A DNA stretch of 64,000 nt. Source: JAWLHU01 sp041690255. GTDB lineage: Bacteria > Bacillota > Sulfobacillia > Symbiobacteriales > Symbiobacteriaceae. Made by a program: the position numbers and the translations under genes. The first letter of the stretch is position 1, and every line of letters starts with the position of its first letter. The notes under the pieces were generated by a model. The model ran no database searches. It saw nothing but the letters and a program-made list of their open reading frames with translations, and was not told where the DNA came from. Of the stretch, positions 23,143-30,756 are shown one piece after another. Where the stretch lies: the NCBI GenBank assembly GCA_041690255.1, contig JAWLHU010000009.1, positions 62,001-126,000 of the forward strand, written 5' to 3'.

Positions 23143-24639
23143 CTATAACCCGGGTCGCCGGTCGAACCAGGGCGCCGCCTGCTCCAGCTGCGCCGCCAGG
23201 CGTAAGAGCGTCGCCTCATCGCCAAGGGGAGCTGCGAACTGTACCCCCACCGGCAGGCCTGACTGCGACCAGTGCAGCGGCACTGACATGGCCGGAATGC
23301 CCGTCACGTTCGCCAGCTGGGTAAAGGGCAGGGCGGCCAGCATCTCCAGGGCGAGCTGCTCCACAATGCCAGCCGCTTTCAGGATGCCACCGGCGTTCAG
23401 CGTGGTGAAGAACCGAGCCATGTTTCGCTCCGACGGCTTCAGCCCCAGCTCCCCCACCTTGACAGGCGGCCGGGCCAGCGTGGGCGTGAGGTAGAGATCG
23501 TAGCGTTGGAAAAACCGGCCCATCGCCCGAGCCGCCTTGTCCCACTCCCGCATGGCCGAGACGAACTCGCCGGCCGAGAGCGAGCGCCCCAGCATGGCGG
23601 CCATCTTCGTGGTCAGCTCCACCTGGCCGGCTGCCGCCCTGCCGAAGCGGGCCTCGACCTCCTTCAGCTCCGCCGCCGCTTCGCCGTAGTTCATGATCAC
23701 ATAGCTGATCGCCAGCGCCTGGCCATCGATCTCGGGGCGGGCGGGCTCCACCTTGTGCCCGAGCGACTCCAGCAGGCGAGCCGTCTGCTCCACCGCCGCG
23801 ATGCAATCGGGGTCCACATCCTTGCCGACCGGCGATGTCGCATCGAACGCGATCCGCAGTGGGCGGGGTGCCTGGGTGATCTCATCCATATACGAACGCT
23901 CGGGCGGAGCGATCACATAGGGGGCGCCCGGCTCTCCCCCCTGGACGGCATCCAGCATGGCCGCGCTGTCCCGGACCGATCGGCTGACGATGTGACCCAC
24001 CACCGCCCCCTGCCAGAGTTCGCCGTGGACCGGTCCGGTGGGGGTGCGCCCGCGGGATGGCTTCAGGCCAAAGAGTCCGCAGGCCGACGCCGGAATGCGA
24101 ATCGATCCGCCCCCGTCGCTGGCGGAGGCGATCGGGACGATGCCCGCAGCCACCGCTGCCGCCGAGCCACCGCTGGAGCCCCCCGGCGTGTGTGCCGTGT
24201 TCCAGGGGTTCCGGCAGGGACCGAACAGCTCGGGCTCCGTAACCCCGAGCATGCCGAACTCGGGCAGGTTGGTCTTGCCCAGGACGACCACCCCGGCTCG
24301 CTTGAACCGCTGAACCAGCTCACTGTCGTAGTCCGGGACGTAGTTCCGCAGGGCTCGGGAGCCGCTGGTCAGTGGCTCGCCGGCGTAGGCGTCGAGCATG
24401 TCCTTCAGCAGGAAAGGGACCCCCTGGAACGGGCCATCGGGCAACGGCGCAGCGGCTGTGGCCCGACCGGCATCGGACATTTTGTGGACCACGGCATTGA
24501 TCGTCGGATTGATCCGCTCGATCCGCTCGATCGCCTCCTCGGCCAGCTCGGCGGCCGAGACCTCCCCCCGCTTCACCAACGCGGCCAGTCCCAGGCCATC
24601 ATAGCGATCATACTCGGCAAACCCAGCCACACGCCCCAC
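23143..24639 (-). CDS. Amidase signature family enzyme (GatA-like amidase)
   Basis: The 498-residue protein contains the full Ser-cisSer-Lys apparatus: Lys79 in FLLKDM, the Gly/Ser loop TPGGSSGGSAAAVAAG, and the nucleophile Ser179 in SDGGGSIRIPA. It hydrolyses an amide to acid and ammonia. With no gatB or gatC nearby it is more likely a catabolic amidase than the tRNA amidotransferase subunit. I favour the GTG at 24639, 5 nt after GGGGGAG; an ATG at 24660 is the alternative and lacks a spaced SD. It is divergent from an amino-acid importer, which could take up its amide or acid. Confidence 0.92.
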   Translation of the reverse strand: MGRVAGFAEYDRYDGLGLAALVKRGEVSAAELAEEAIERIERINPTINAVVHKMSDAGRATAAAPLPDGPFQGVPFLLKDMLDAYAGEPLTSGSRALRNYVPDYDSELVQRFKRAGVVVLGKTNLPEFGMLGVTEPELFGPCRNPWNTAHTPGGSSGGSAAAVAAGIVPIASASDGGGSIRIPASACGLFGLKPSRGRTPTGPVHGELWQGAVVGHIVSRSVRDSAAMLDAVQGGEPGAPYVIAPPERSYMDEITQAPRPLRIAFDATSPVGKDVDPDCIAAVEQTARLLESLGHKVEPARPEIDGQALAISYVIMNYGEAAAELKEVEARFGRAAAGQVELTTKMAAMLGRSLSAGEFVSAMREWDKAARAMGRFFQRYDLYLTPTLARPPVKVGELGLKPSERNMARFFTTLNAGGILKAAGIVEQLALEMLAALPFTQLANVTGIPAMSVPLHWSQSGLPVGVQFAAPLGDEATLLRLAAQLEQAAPWFDRRPGL

Positions 24640-24746
24640 CCTTTCTCCCCCTGTGCTCATCCCTGAGTATTTACAGGCTCGTTTCACAAATCCTTCTTCA
24701 CACCCGGCAGCGACTTCCGGTAAGGAAACGTTTTGAAACTGGGGAC

Positions 24747-24774
24747 TGGACAAGTATGCGTATCCATGTATAAT
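24747..24774 (+). promoter_or_regulatory. Promoter of the amino-acid ABC importer operon
   Basis: TGGACA at 24747-24752 and TATAAT at 24769-24774 are separated by 16 bases. Transcription would begin near 24781, which rules out translation starts before that point for the binding-protein gene. Confidence 0.7.
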
Positions 24775-24817
24775 TATGCATCATGAACGTCCGATGCTAT
24801 ACATGAGGAGAATGAAT

Positions 24818-25642
24818 GTGAAGCGGTACATCAGCCTGATCCTGGTCTCCCTCTTTGCCATGACCGCCCTCGCCGGCTGCGGCGGGGCTAAGGAAGAGTC
24901 CAAGGCCCCCGCTGCTGCCGAGCAGCCCAAGACCGAGCAGAAGGCCGAGTCGAAGACCCCGACCCTCGACAAGATCAAGGCCGAGGGCAAGCTGGTGATC
25001 GGCACCTCGCCCGACTACCCGCCCTACGAGTCGCTGGACGAGAAGAACAACGTGATCGGGTTCGATATCGACCTGATGCAGGAGGTTGCGAACAAGCTCG
25101 GCGTCAAGCTCGAGATCGTCCAGATCAACTTCGACGGCCTGATCCCCGGCCTGCTCGCCAAGAAGTTCGACATCATGGCCGCCGGCGTCTCGGTCACCGA
25201 GGATCGGATGAAGACCGTCGACTTCACCGTCCCGTACATGGCCGGCACCCAGGCGGTGGTCGTCCACAAGGAGAGCACCGCCACGGTGACGAAGCTGGAG
25301 GACCTGGTGGGCAAGCAGGTCGCCGTTCAGCTCGGCACGATCCAGTCTGATGCGGTCAAGGAGATCGCGGGGATCAAGGTGAAGGAGTACAACCTCTTCA
25401 CCGAGGCTGCCCAGGCCGTCGCCTCAAAGCAGGCGGATGCCATGTACGTGGCCAAGCCGGTCGCCGATGCCTTCGTCAAGAACGACCCGAACCTGAAGCT
25501 GGCCGCCGAGATGGGTGGCGACGACACCGCCCTCGCCCTGCGCAAGGACACCCCGGACCTGACCGAGTACGTCAGCGGTGTGATCACGGAGCTGAAGGCG
25601 AACGGCAAGTACGACCAGATGATCAAGAAGTGGTTTAATTAA
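24818..25642 (+). CDS. Polar amino-acid ABC transporter substrate-binding lipoprotein
   Basis: This type II binding protein of the His/Gln/Arg class has a lipoprotein signal (LFAMTALAGCGG), a Lys/Glu/Ala-rich linker, and the family core GTSPDYPPYESLDE and GFDIDLMQEVANKLG. The GTG at 24818 is preceded by GAGGAG at a 7-nt spacing, whereas the ATG six bases earlier is too close. The predicted transcript also starts after the further upstream candidates. It feeds the permease at 26101, from which it is separated by a repeat block and a hairpin. Confidence 0.92.
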   Translation: MKRYISLILVSLFAMTALAGCGGAKEESKAPAAAEQPKTEQKAESKTPTLDKIKAEGKLVIGTSPDYPPYESLDEKNNVIGFDIDLMQEVANKLGVKLEIVQINFDGLIPGLLAKKFDIMAAGVSVTEDRMKTVDFTVPYMAGTQAVVVHKESTATVTKLEDLVGKQVAVQLGTIQSDAVKEIAGIKVKEYNLFTEAAQAVASKQADAMYVAKPVADAFVKNDPNLKLAAEMGGDDTALALRKDTPDLTEYVSGVITELKANGKYDQMIKKWFN

Positions 25643-25644
25643 AG

Positions 25645-26018
25645 TGCAGAGGGGGCTCCCGCCCCTAACGGCGCCAGAAACTCCTCGGGGCTAAACTCGC
25701 ATACTCCTCGCAGTTTCTGGCTAGCCGCACCTACCTCCCCTTGCATGGCGCAGCCCTGTGCCCCACGTCCTGTCGGCGAAGCCGCCAGGCCCGTGGAAAA
25801 AGAGTAACAAGCCAACTCACTGCACAGGGGGCTCCCGCCCCTAACGGCGCCAGAAACTCCTCGGGGCTAAACTCGCATACTCCTCGCAGTTTCTGGCTAG
25901 CCGCACCTACCTCCCCTTGCATGGCGCAGCCCTGTGCCCCACGTCCTGTCGGCGAAGCCGCCAGGCCCGTGGAAGAAGAGTAACAAGCCAACTCACTGCA
26001 CAGGGGGCTCCCGCCCCC
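25645..26018. repeat. 176-bp tandem repeat, 2.1 copies
   Basis: Two full copies (25645-25820 and 25821-25996) and a 22-base start of a third (25997-26018) repeat with an exact 176-bp period. Only a few positions differ (for example 25649 G against 25825 C, and AAAAAG against AAGAAG near the ends). Each unit holds a long-range inverted repeat (GCCAGAAACT pairing with AGTTTCTGGC across 29 bases; 25673-25682 and 25712-25721 in copy 1) and a CCTGTCGGC-GAA-GCCGCCAGG hairpin. It lies between a binding-protein gene and its permease. Function unknown. Confidence 0.9.
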
Positions 26019-26048
26019 GAGCTGCACCCACATCCCCACGTATACGCA

Positions 26049-26072
26049 GGGGGTCGGCCTGGACCGACCCCC
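26049..26072 (+). terminator. Terminator/attenuator hairpin inside the importer operon
   Basis: GGGGGTCGG and CCGACCCCC form a perfect 9-bp stem with a 6-base loop, followed by TCCCATTTCGTTTT. It ends 28 bases before the permease ATG and probably reduces read-through so that binding protein exceeds permease. Confidence 0.75.
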
Positions 26073-26100
26073 TCCCATTTCGTTTTAGGAGAGTGTTACC

Positions 26101-26754
26101 ATGGATTGGCTCCTCCTCTGGGAGTCGATGCCGCTGCTGCTGAAGGGCGCCGGCATGACCCTGAAGCTGACCGCCCTTGCGGGCACCTTCGGCATCATTC
26201 TCGGGACATTCATCGGCATCGGGCGGATCTGGGGCAACAAGCTGCTCAGCATCCTGCTGACCGCCTATATCGAGATCCTGCGCGGCACCCCGCTCTACGT
26301 GCAGCTCATGATCGTCGCCTTCGGCATCCCCCAGATCACGGGGATCAACTACAGCGAGTTCCCCGCCGCCATTCTGACGATCGGCGTCAACTCCAGCGCC
26401 TACGTGGCCGAGATCGTCCGGGCGGGTATTCAATCGATCGACAAGGGGCAGATGGAGGCCGCCCGCTCCCTCGGCATGTCCCGCTCCATGGCGTTCCGGG
26501 TTGTCATCCTCCCGCAGGCATTCAAGCGCGTCATCCCGCCCCTGGTCAACGAGACGATCTCCCTGGTCAAGGAGTCCTCCCTGGTCGCCACCATCTCCCT
26601 CGTCGAGTTAATGCGCACCGCCGCCCTGATCTCCTCCCGTACGTATAAGCCGTTCACCGCCTACATTGGCGCCGGCCTGGTCTACCTGGTGATCACCCTG
26701 ACCCTCTCGCAGATCGCAGGCCTGCTGGAAAGGAGGCTGGCTGCCCGTGATTAA
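26101..26754 (+). CDS. Polar amino-acid ABC transporter permease
   Basis: The 217-residue membrane protein has about five hydrophobic segments and the HisM/GlnP-type coupling loop region QMEAARSLGMSRSMAFRVV, preceded by ILRGTPLYVQL, both hallmarks of the polar amino-acid permease family. AGGAGAG precedes the ATG. It overlaps the ATPase gene by 8 bases. With the binding protein upstream it would import an amino acid, but the ATPase reading frame is broken in this sequence. Confidence 0.93.
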   Translation: MDWLLLWESMPLLLKGAGMTLKLTALAGTFGIILGTFIGIGRIWGNKLLSILLTAYIEILRGTPLYVQLMIVAFGIPQITGINYSEFPAAILTIGVNSSAYVAEIVRAGIQSIDKGQMEAARSLGMSRSMAFRVVILPQAFKRVIPPLVNETISLVKESSLVATISLVELMRTAALISSRTYKPFTAYIGAGLVYLVITLTLSQIAGLLERRLAARD

Positions 26755-27467
26755 GATTACCGGCCTCGAAAAGCAGTTCGGGCATCTCAAGGTCCTGAAG
26801 GGCATCGACCTGCACGTCAAGCCCGGCGAGGTGGTCTGCGTCATCGGGCCGTCCGGCTCCGGCAAGTCGACCCTGCTCCGCTGCATCAACCGGCTGGAGG
26901 AGCCGACGAAGGGCATGATCGTGGTCGATGGCCACCCCGTTCCCCCCGGCGGCATCGCCCTGGACCAGGTCCGGACCGAGATGGGCATGGTCTTCCAGCG
27001 CTTCAACCTCTTCCCCCACATGAGCGCTCCAGAACGTCGCCGTCGGCCCCCTCAAGGTACGGAAGATGGCCCAGGCCGACGCCGAAAAGCTGGCCCTTCA
27101 GCTCCTGGAGAAGGTGGGACTGGCCGAGAAGGCGAACGCTTACCCCAACCACCTCTCCGGCGGCCAGCAGCAGCGGGTCGCCATCGCTCGGGCTCTGGCC
27201 ATGCAGCCCCGGGTCATGCTCTTCGACGAGCCCACCTCCGCCCTGGATCCGGAGTTGGTCGGCGAGGTGCTGGAGGTCATGAAGCAGTTGGCCCAGGAGG
27301 GTATGACCATGGTGGTCGTCACCCACGAGATGGGCTTCGCCCGCGAGGTGGGCAGCCGGGTCCTCTTCATGGATGAGGGCCGCGTGATCGAAGAGGGGCC
27401 GCCCGCCGAGTTCTTTGCCAACCCGCGTGAAGAGCGGACCCGATCCTTCCTGAGGAAGGTGCTCTAG
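26747..27467 (+). pseudogene. Polar amino-acid ABC transporter ATPase, interrupted by a 2-nt deletion
   Basis: The GTG-started frame carries Walker A (GPSGSGKST) and the Q-loop region MGMVFQRFNLFPHMS, then leaves the family sequence near 27026. The correct continuation lies in the +1 frame: NVAVGPLKVRK, LSGGQQQRVAIARALA, Walker B VMLFDEPTSALDP and VVTHEMGFA, ending at 27467. Restoring two bases in AGCGCTC (27023-27029), for example as AGCGCGCTC, gives MSALQNV and a normal 240-residue protein. Everything else is intact, so this is either a very recent mutation or a sequencing/assembly error in a GC repeat. Confidence 0.85.
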
Positions 27468-27469
27468 CC

Positions 27470-28654
27470 GTGCAGTACGATCGGTACCTGGCTCCTGCGA
27501 CCCGTGACGCCCTGCGCTATGATCCCCCCGGCGCCTGGATGCCCCCGCTTCCGCCCGGAGTGATCCGCCTGAGCGCGGGCTTCCCCTTCCCCGCCGTCGT
27601 CCCGGGCAGGGAACTGGCGGCGGCCACCGCTGCGGTGCTTGAAGCGGAGGGCGACAAGCCGCTCCAGTACCTGGGCTCGAAGGCGATGGCCAGCCTGCCG
27701 CAGATTATCGCAAGGCGCATGGCCGAGCGGGGCATGGCGGTCGCCGAGTCCGAACTGATGATCACCAACGGCGGATGCCAGGGGATCGACCTGGCGGCCC
27801 GGGCGTTGCTGGGCCCGTCTGCCCTGGTGGCGGTCGAAGCGCCGACCTACATGGAGGCGCTGGAGATCTTCCGGAACTACACCCCGAACATCATCAGCTA
27901 CCCGGTGGATGGGGACGGCCTGAAGGTGGATGCGCTGGCCGCCGACCTGGAGCGACGGCGCAGGGAGCATCAGCCGATCCCGAAGCTACTCTACACGATC
28001 CCCTCCTTCCAGAACCCGACCGGCGCCACCATGCCGCTGGCCCGCCGGCAGGCGCTGATGGCCCTGGCCGAGGAGTACGACTTCCTCATCCTGGAGGATG
28101 ACGCCTACGGCGAGCTCTCGTTTGGCGATCCCCCCACCCCGCTGAAGGCGCTGGATGCGCAGGGCCGGGTGATCTACCTGGGCAGCCTCTCCAAGATCAT
28201 CGCCCCGGGCATCCGGGTTGGCTGGGCCGCCGCTCCCGCCCCCCTGATCCAGGCGATGTGGCTCTTCAAGAAGGACCTGGAGGCGCCGCTCACCATGGCG
28301 GCGACGGCCACCTACCTGAGCGCCATCGACCTGGGGGAACGGGTCGCCGCCCTCCGCCCCCGCTACAAGGAGCGACGGGATCTGGCCGTGGCCGCCCTGC
28401 AGCACCACATGCCCGCCGGTGTGACCTGGCTGGTGCCCGACGGGGGGTACTTCCTCTGGATCCATACCCCGGGGGTCGATACCGGCGAACTGCTGCAGCG
28501 GGCCCTGGCCGCCGGTGTCGTCTACGTGCCGGGCAGGCACTTCTTTTGGGATGATGGCCGGGGGCGGGAGTACCTGCGCATCTCGTACAGCTACCTGGAG
28601 CCGGAGGAGATTGAGCAGGGGATCGCCCTCATCGGGCGGCTCCTGAAGGACTGA
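27470..28654 (+). CDS. PLP-dependent aminotransferase, class I/II (2-aminoadipate/MocR-type fold)
   Basis: The 394-residue fold-type I enzyme shows PSFQNPTG (Asn182), LILEDDAYGEL (Asp211/Tyr213) and the PLP-lysine motif GSLSKIIAPGIRVGW (Lys242), the set seen in LysN/ARO8-like aminotransferases. It has no N-terminal HTH. The GTG start lies 2 nt after the ATPase stop, so it is in the importer operon and probably transaminates the imported amino acid or its product. Aromatic, branched-chain or 2-aminoadipate substrates are all possible. Confidence 0.92.
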   Translation: MQYDRYLAPATRDALRYDPPGAWMPPLPPGVIRLSAGFPFPAVVPGRELAAATAAVLEAEGDKPLQYLGSKAMASLPQIIARRMAERGMAVAESELMITNGGCQGIDLAARALLGPSALVAVEAPTYMEALEIFRNYTPNIISYPVDGDGLKVDALAADLERRRREHQPIPKLLYTIPSFQNPTGATMPLARRQALMALAEEYDFLILEDDAYGELSFGDPPTPLKALDAQGRVIYLGSLSKIIAPGIRVGWAAAPAPLIQAMWLFKKDLEAPLTMAATATYLSAIDLGERVAALRPRYKERRDLAVAALQHHMPAGVTWLVPDGGYFLWIHTPGVDTGELLQRALAAGVVYVPGRHFFWDDGRGREYLRISYSYLEPEEIEQGIALIGRLLKD

Positions 28655-28666
28655 GCCAGACGGATC

Positions 28667-28700
28667 GACACCCCCTAGCACGTTTGTGATAGGGGGTGTC
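28667..28700 (+). terminator. Terminator hairpin after the aminotransferase
   Basis: GACACCCCCTA and TAGGGGGTGTC form an 11-bp perfect stem around a 12-base loop, 12 bases after the stop codon. No T-run follows. Confidence 0.7.
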
Positions 28701-28703
28701 GTC

Positions 28704-28940
28704 ATGCCCGACTGGTCCTACCAGACCATCTTCGGCCTCTTCTCTTCGCCCTGCCGCCCCATCGGGCACGCGATCTGACCGTCGGAGTGGTGGGCGGCCT
28801 TGCCCGGCTCCCCTTCGGCGGCGCCCTGATCGACTGTCTGGGCCACATGCGCTCGCCCGCGATCCTCTCCCGTGAGGTCCGGGGCCTGGAGGCGGGGCTC
28901 AACCCGCATGCCCTGGGCGCCCGCTGGCTCTGGCGGGCCC
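28704..28940 (+). pseudogene. pyrD: Remnant of a dihydroorotate dehydrogenase (pyrD type 2) 5' end
   Basis: From the ATG at 28704 the frame reads MPDWSYQTIF, then a frameshift near 28733 leads into LLFALPPHRARDLTVG and GLARLPFGGALIDCLGHM, followed by a shortened EVRGLEAGLNPHALGARWL. This matches, in order, the N-terminal helical domain and the first barrel strand (GLAAGLD-like) of quinone-dependent dihydroorotate dehydrogenases. The frame is shifted at least once, has an internal deletion before LEAGL, and ends without the catalytic barrel. I read it as the stump of a deleted gene. Confidence 0.65.
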
Positions 28941-29094
28941 CACCTCCTCGGTACCGGCCCTGCGCAATAGAGACGGCCCCCTCCGCAAAGAGTGCCTGAC
29001 GAATAAGGCAGGTGGGATTGACTTTGCTATCTCCTTCGGTATGCTATAGGGGCACCTATCCCCTCCGGGGGGATGGGACTCTTCGGAAAGGGAA
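28941..29094. other. Non-coding stretch with the csoR promoter and operator
   Basis: Beyond the pyrD stump no gene is visible. TTGACT at 29018-29023 and TATGCT at 29040-29045 (16-base spacer) form a probable promoter for csoR. Confidence 0.5.
29048..29064. promoter_or_regulatory. CsoR-type operator
   Basis: AGGGG-N7-CCCCT is a GC-rich dyad of the kind bound by CsoR/RcnR proteins. It lies immediately downstream of the -10 of the csoR promoter, so binding would repress csoR and probably the MFS gene after it. Confidence 0.45.
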
Positions 29095-29382
29095 GTGCGT
29101 AGTTTGGCCCATGGACACCCCCACCCACAGTCGCCGGAGGTACTCGCCCGACTTGCCCGGATCGAGGGGCACGTGCGGGCCATCAAACAGATGGCCGAAG
29201 ATGGAAAGCCCTGCGCGGACGTGCTGCATCAGATCGGAGCCGTGCAGGCAGCGTTGCGCAAGGTTGCTCAACAGGTACTGGAGGACCACCTGAACCATTG
29301 TGTGCGAGACATGATGCCCGATGAACAGGGTCGGGAGCTAGTCGAGAGTCTGAAGGGTGCACTCGCTACCTATGTTCGGTGA
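29095..29382 (+). CDS. csoR: CsoR-type metal-sensing transcriptional repressor
   Basis: The 95-residue all-helical protein fits the DUF156 family: LARIEGHVRAIKQMAEDG, then Cys in GKPCADVLHQI, and His and Cys four residues apart in EDHLNHCVRDM, which is the Cys-His-Cys Cu(I) set of CsoR. FrmR and RcnR differ at these positions, so copper is the likeliest signal. The GTG start sits next to AAAGGGA; a TTG three codons later has better spacing. An exporter follows. Confidence 0.88.
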   Translation: MRSLAHGHPHPQSPEVLARLARIEGHVRAIKQMAEDGKPCADVLHQIGAVQAALRKVAQQVLEDHLNHCVRDMMPDEQGRELVESLKGALATYVR

Positions 29383-29424
29383 GTGGGGGCCCAGCAACAT
29401 CCTTAATATCATGGGGGTTCTCGA

Positions 29425-30642
29425 ATGCTGACGCTCTTCCGGAACCGCAACTATACGCTGATCTATGCTGGTCAACTCTGCTCGGCCGTCGGTGACCAGT
29501 TGTATGCCATCGCGATTCTTTGGCTCACCTACAGGCTGGCGGGGTCTGCTACAGCCATGGCGCTGGTAGGCGCTGCTGAATATGCCCCCTACCTGATCTT
29601 CGGCTTGGTAGGAGGCGTCTTTGCTGACCGTTTCGACCGGCGGCGCCTGATGATCGTCGCCGATGTCATCCGCCTGCTGGCCGTCAGCCTCGTGCCCTTG
29701 CTCTATTACCTCGACCTGCTCCAGGTCTGGCACCTGGCGGCCATCGCCCTTGTCCAGGCCTCCGCATCCGCGTTCTTCACCCCGGCCCGCTCTGCCCTGA
29801 TGGTCAACATCCTGCCCGAGCAGGACTTCCAGCGTGGCTCTGCCACTTACTCAGCCACCATCCGTACGGCGCGCATTCTGGGACCGCTGCTCGGCTCCTT
29901 CCTCCTGAAGGTGCTCTCCACGCAGGCCTTCTTTGTGCTTGATGCAGCGACCTTCCTGCTCTCCATCCTCACCACGTGGGCCATCCGGGCATCCGGGCGC
30001 AAGCAGCAAAGCGGTGAGCAGGAGTCCTGGCTGCCCAGCCTGATCGCCGCTGCCCGCCGGCTGGGAGAGAACCGCACTCTGACCCTCTCCCTGACAGGCA
30101 ACGGGCTGGGCATGGCCGTCTGGACCGGTCTGTACACCGTTGGCATGGCGCTGTTGGCCGAGCGGCGCCTTGGCGGGGGTGAGACCACATACGCCATGCT
30201 GGCAACCGCTTACGGGGTGGGCAATGTGCTCTCCAACTTGGTGGTTGGCAATATACGGATCGCCAACCGCACTGCCTGGATATTTGGGGGATGGCTCTTC
30301 TTCGCGGCTGGTTTTCTGACGCTGGGTCTGACCCAGAACCTCTATGTCGGTCTGGTAGCGCTCTTCTTTGGGGCGATGGGCGCGCCGATCACCGACCTGG
30401 CCATGTCGCTCAAAATCCGCAGTGAGGTGGGCGAGGGCGATCTGGGCAAGGCATATGCCCTCTGGTACACGGGATCCTCAGGTGGTTCGGCCATCGGCGT
30501 ATTGCTCTTCGGTACCTTGATCGCACAGTGGAGCCTTGTCGGGGTCTTCGTCCTTGGAGCCGTGCTTCTGGCACTCCTCGGGCTGGGGGGCATCCTGGGT
30601 GTGGCACGTGGTGAAGTCAACCGCCGGGAGGCTGTGGCCTGA
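29425..30642 (+). CDS. MFS transporter, probable efflux protein
   Basis: The 405-residue protein has about 12 hydrophobic helices and starts FRNRNYTLIYAGQLCSAVG, typical of the MFS_3/enterobactin-exporter-like efflux group. GGVFADRFDRRRLMIVADV is the loop between helices 2 and 3. It is 42 nt after csoR and probably co-transcribed, so it may export a metal complex or metallophore, but the group mostly handles drugs and siderophores. The SD before the ATG is poor (GGGGG). Confidence 0.88.
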   Translation: MLTLFRNRNYTLIYAGQLCSAVGDQLYAIAILWLTYRLAGSATAMALVGAAEYAPYLIFGLVGGVFADRFDRRRLMIVADVIRLLAVSLVPLLYYLDLLQVWHLAAIALVQASASAFFTPARSALMVNILPEQDFQRGSATYSATIRTARILGPLLGSFLLKVLSTQAFFVLDAATFLLSILTTWAIRASGRKQQSGEQESWLPSLIAAARRLGENRTLTLSLTGNGLGMAVWTGLYTVGMALLAERRLGGGETTYAMLATAYGVGNVLSNLVVGNIRIANRTAWIFGGWLFFAAGFLTLGLTQNLYVGLVALFFGAMGAPITDLAMSLKIRSEVGEGDLGKAYALWYTGSSGGSAIGVLLFGTLIAQWSLVGVFVLGAVLLALLGLGGILGVARGEVNRREAVA

Positions 30643-30756
30643 GGAGCATGCCCGTACTGGTCGTTATCCTCCTGCTGCCACCGAGGGATGGGGTCCGTGC
30701 GCGCACCTGTGGCATAGGGTGGGTGGGAACCCATTCGTCCAAAGGAGGAACGGCGC

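Noticed and set aside
25731..26078. A minus-strand open frame across the 176-bp repeats
   Set aside because: It is repetitive only because the DNA repeats, has no SD, and spans a hairpin terminator. I treat the DNA as non-coding.
28787..28999. Intact small gene within the pyrD stump
   Set aside because: The protein it would encode is only the middle of a dihydroorotate dehydrogenase N-terminus followed by unrelated sequence, and no SD precedes it.
30643..30756. TPP riboswitch in front of the NMT1-type importer
   Set aside because: The conserved CTGAGA and ACCTGA-like elements are not present in this 114-base gap.
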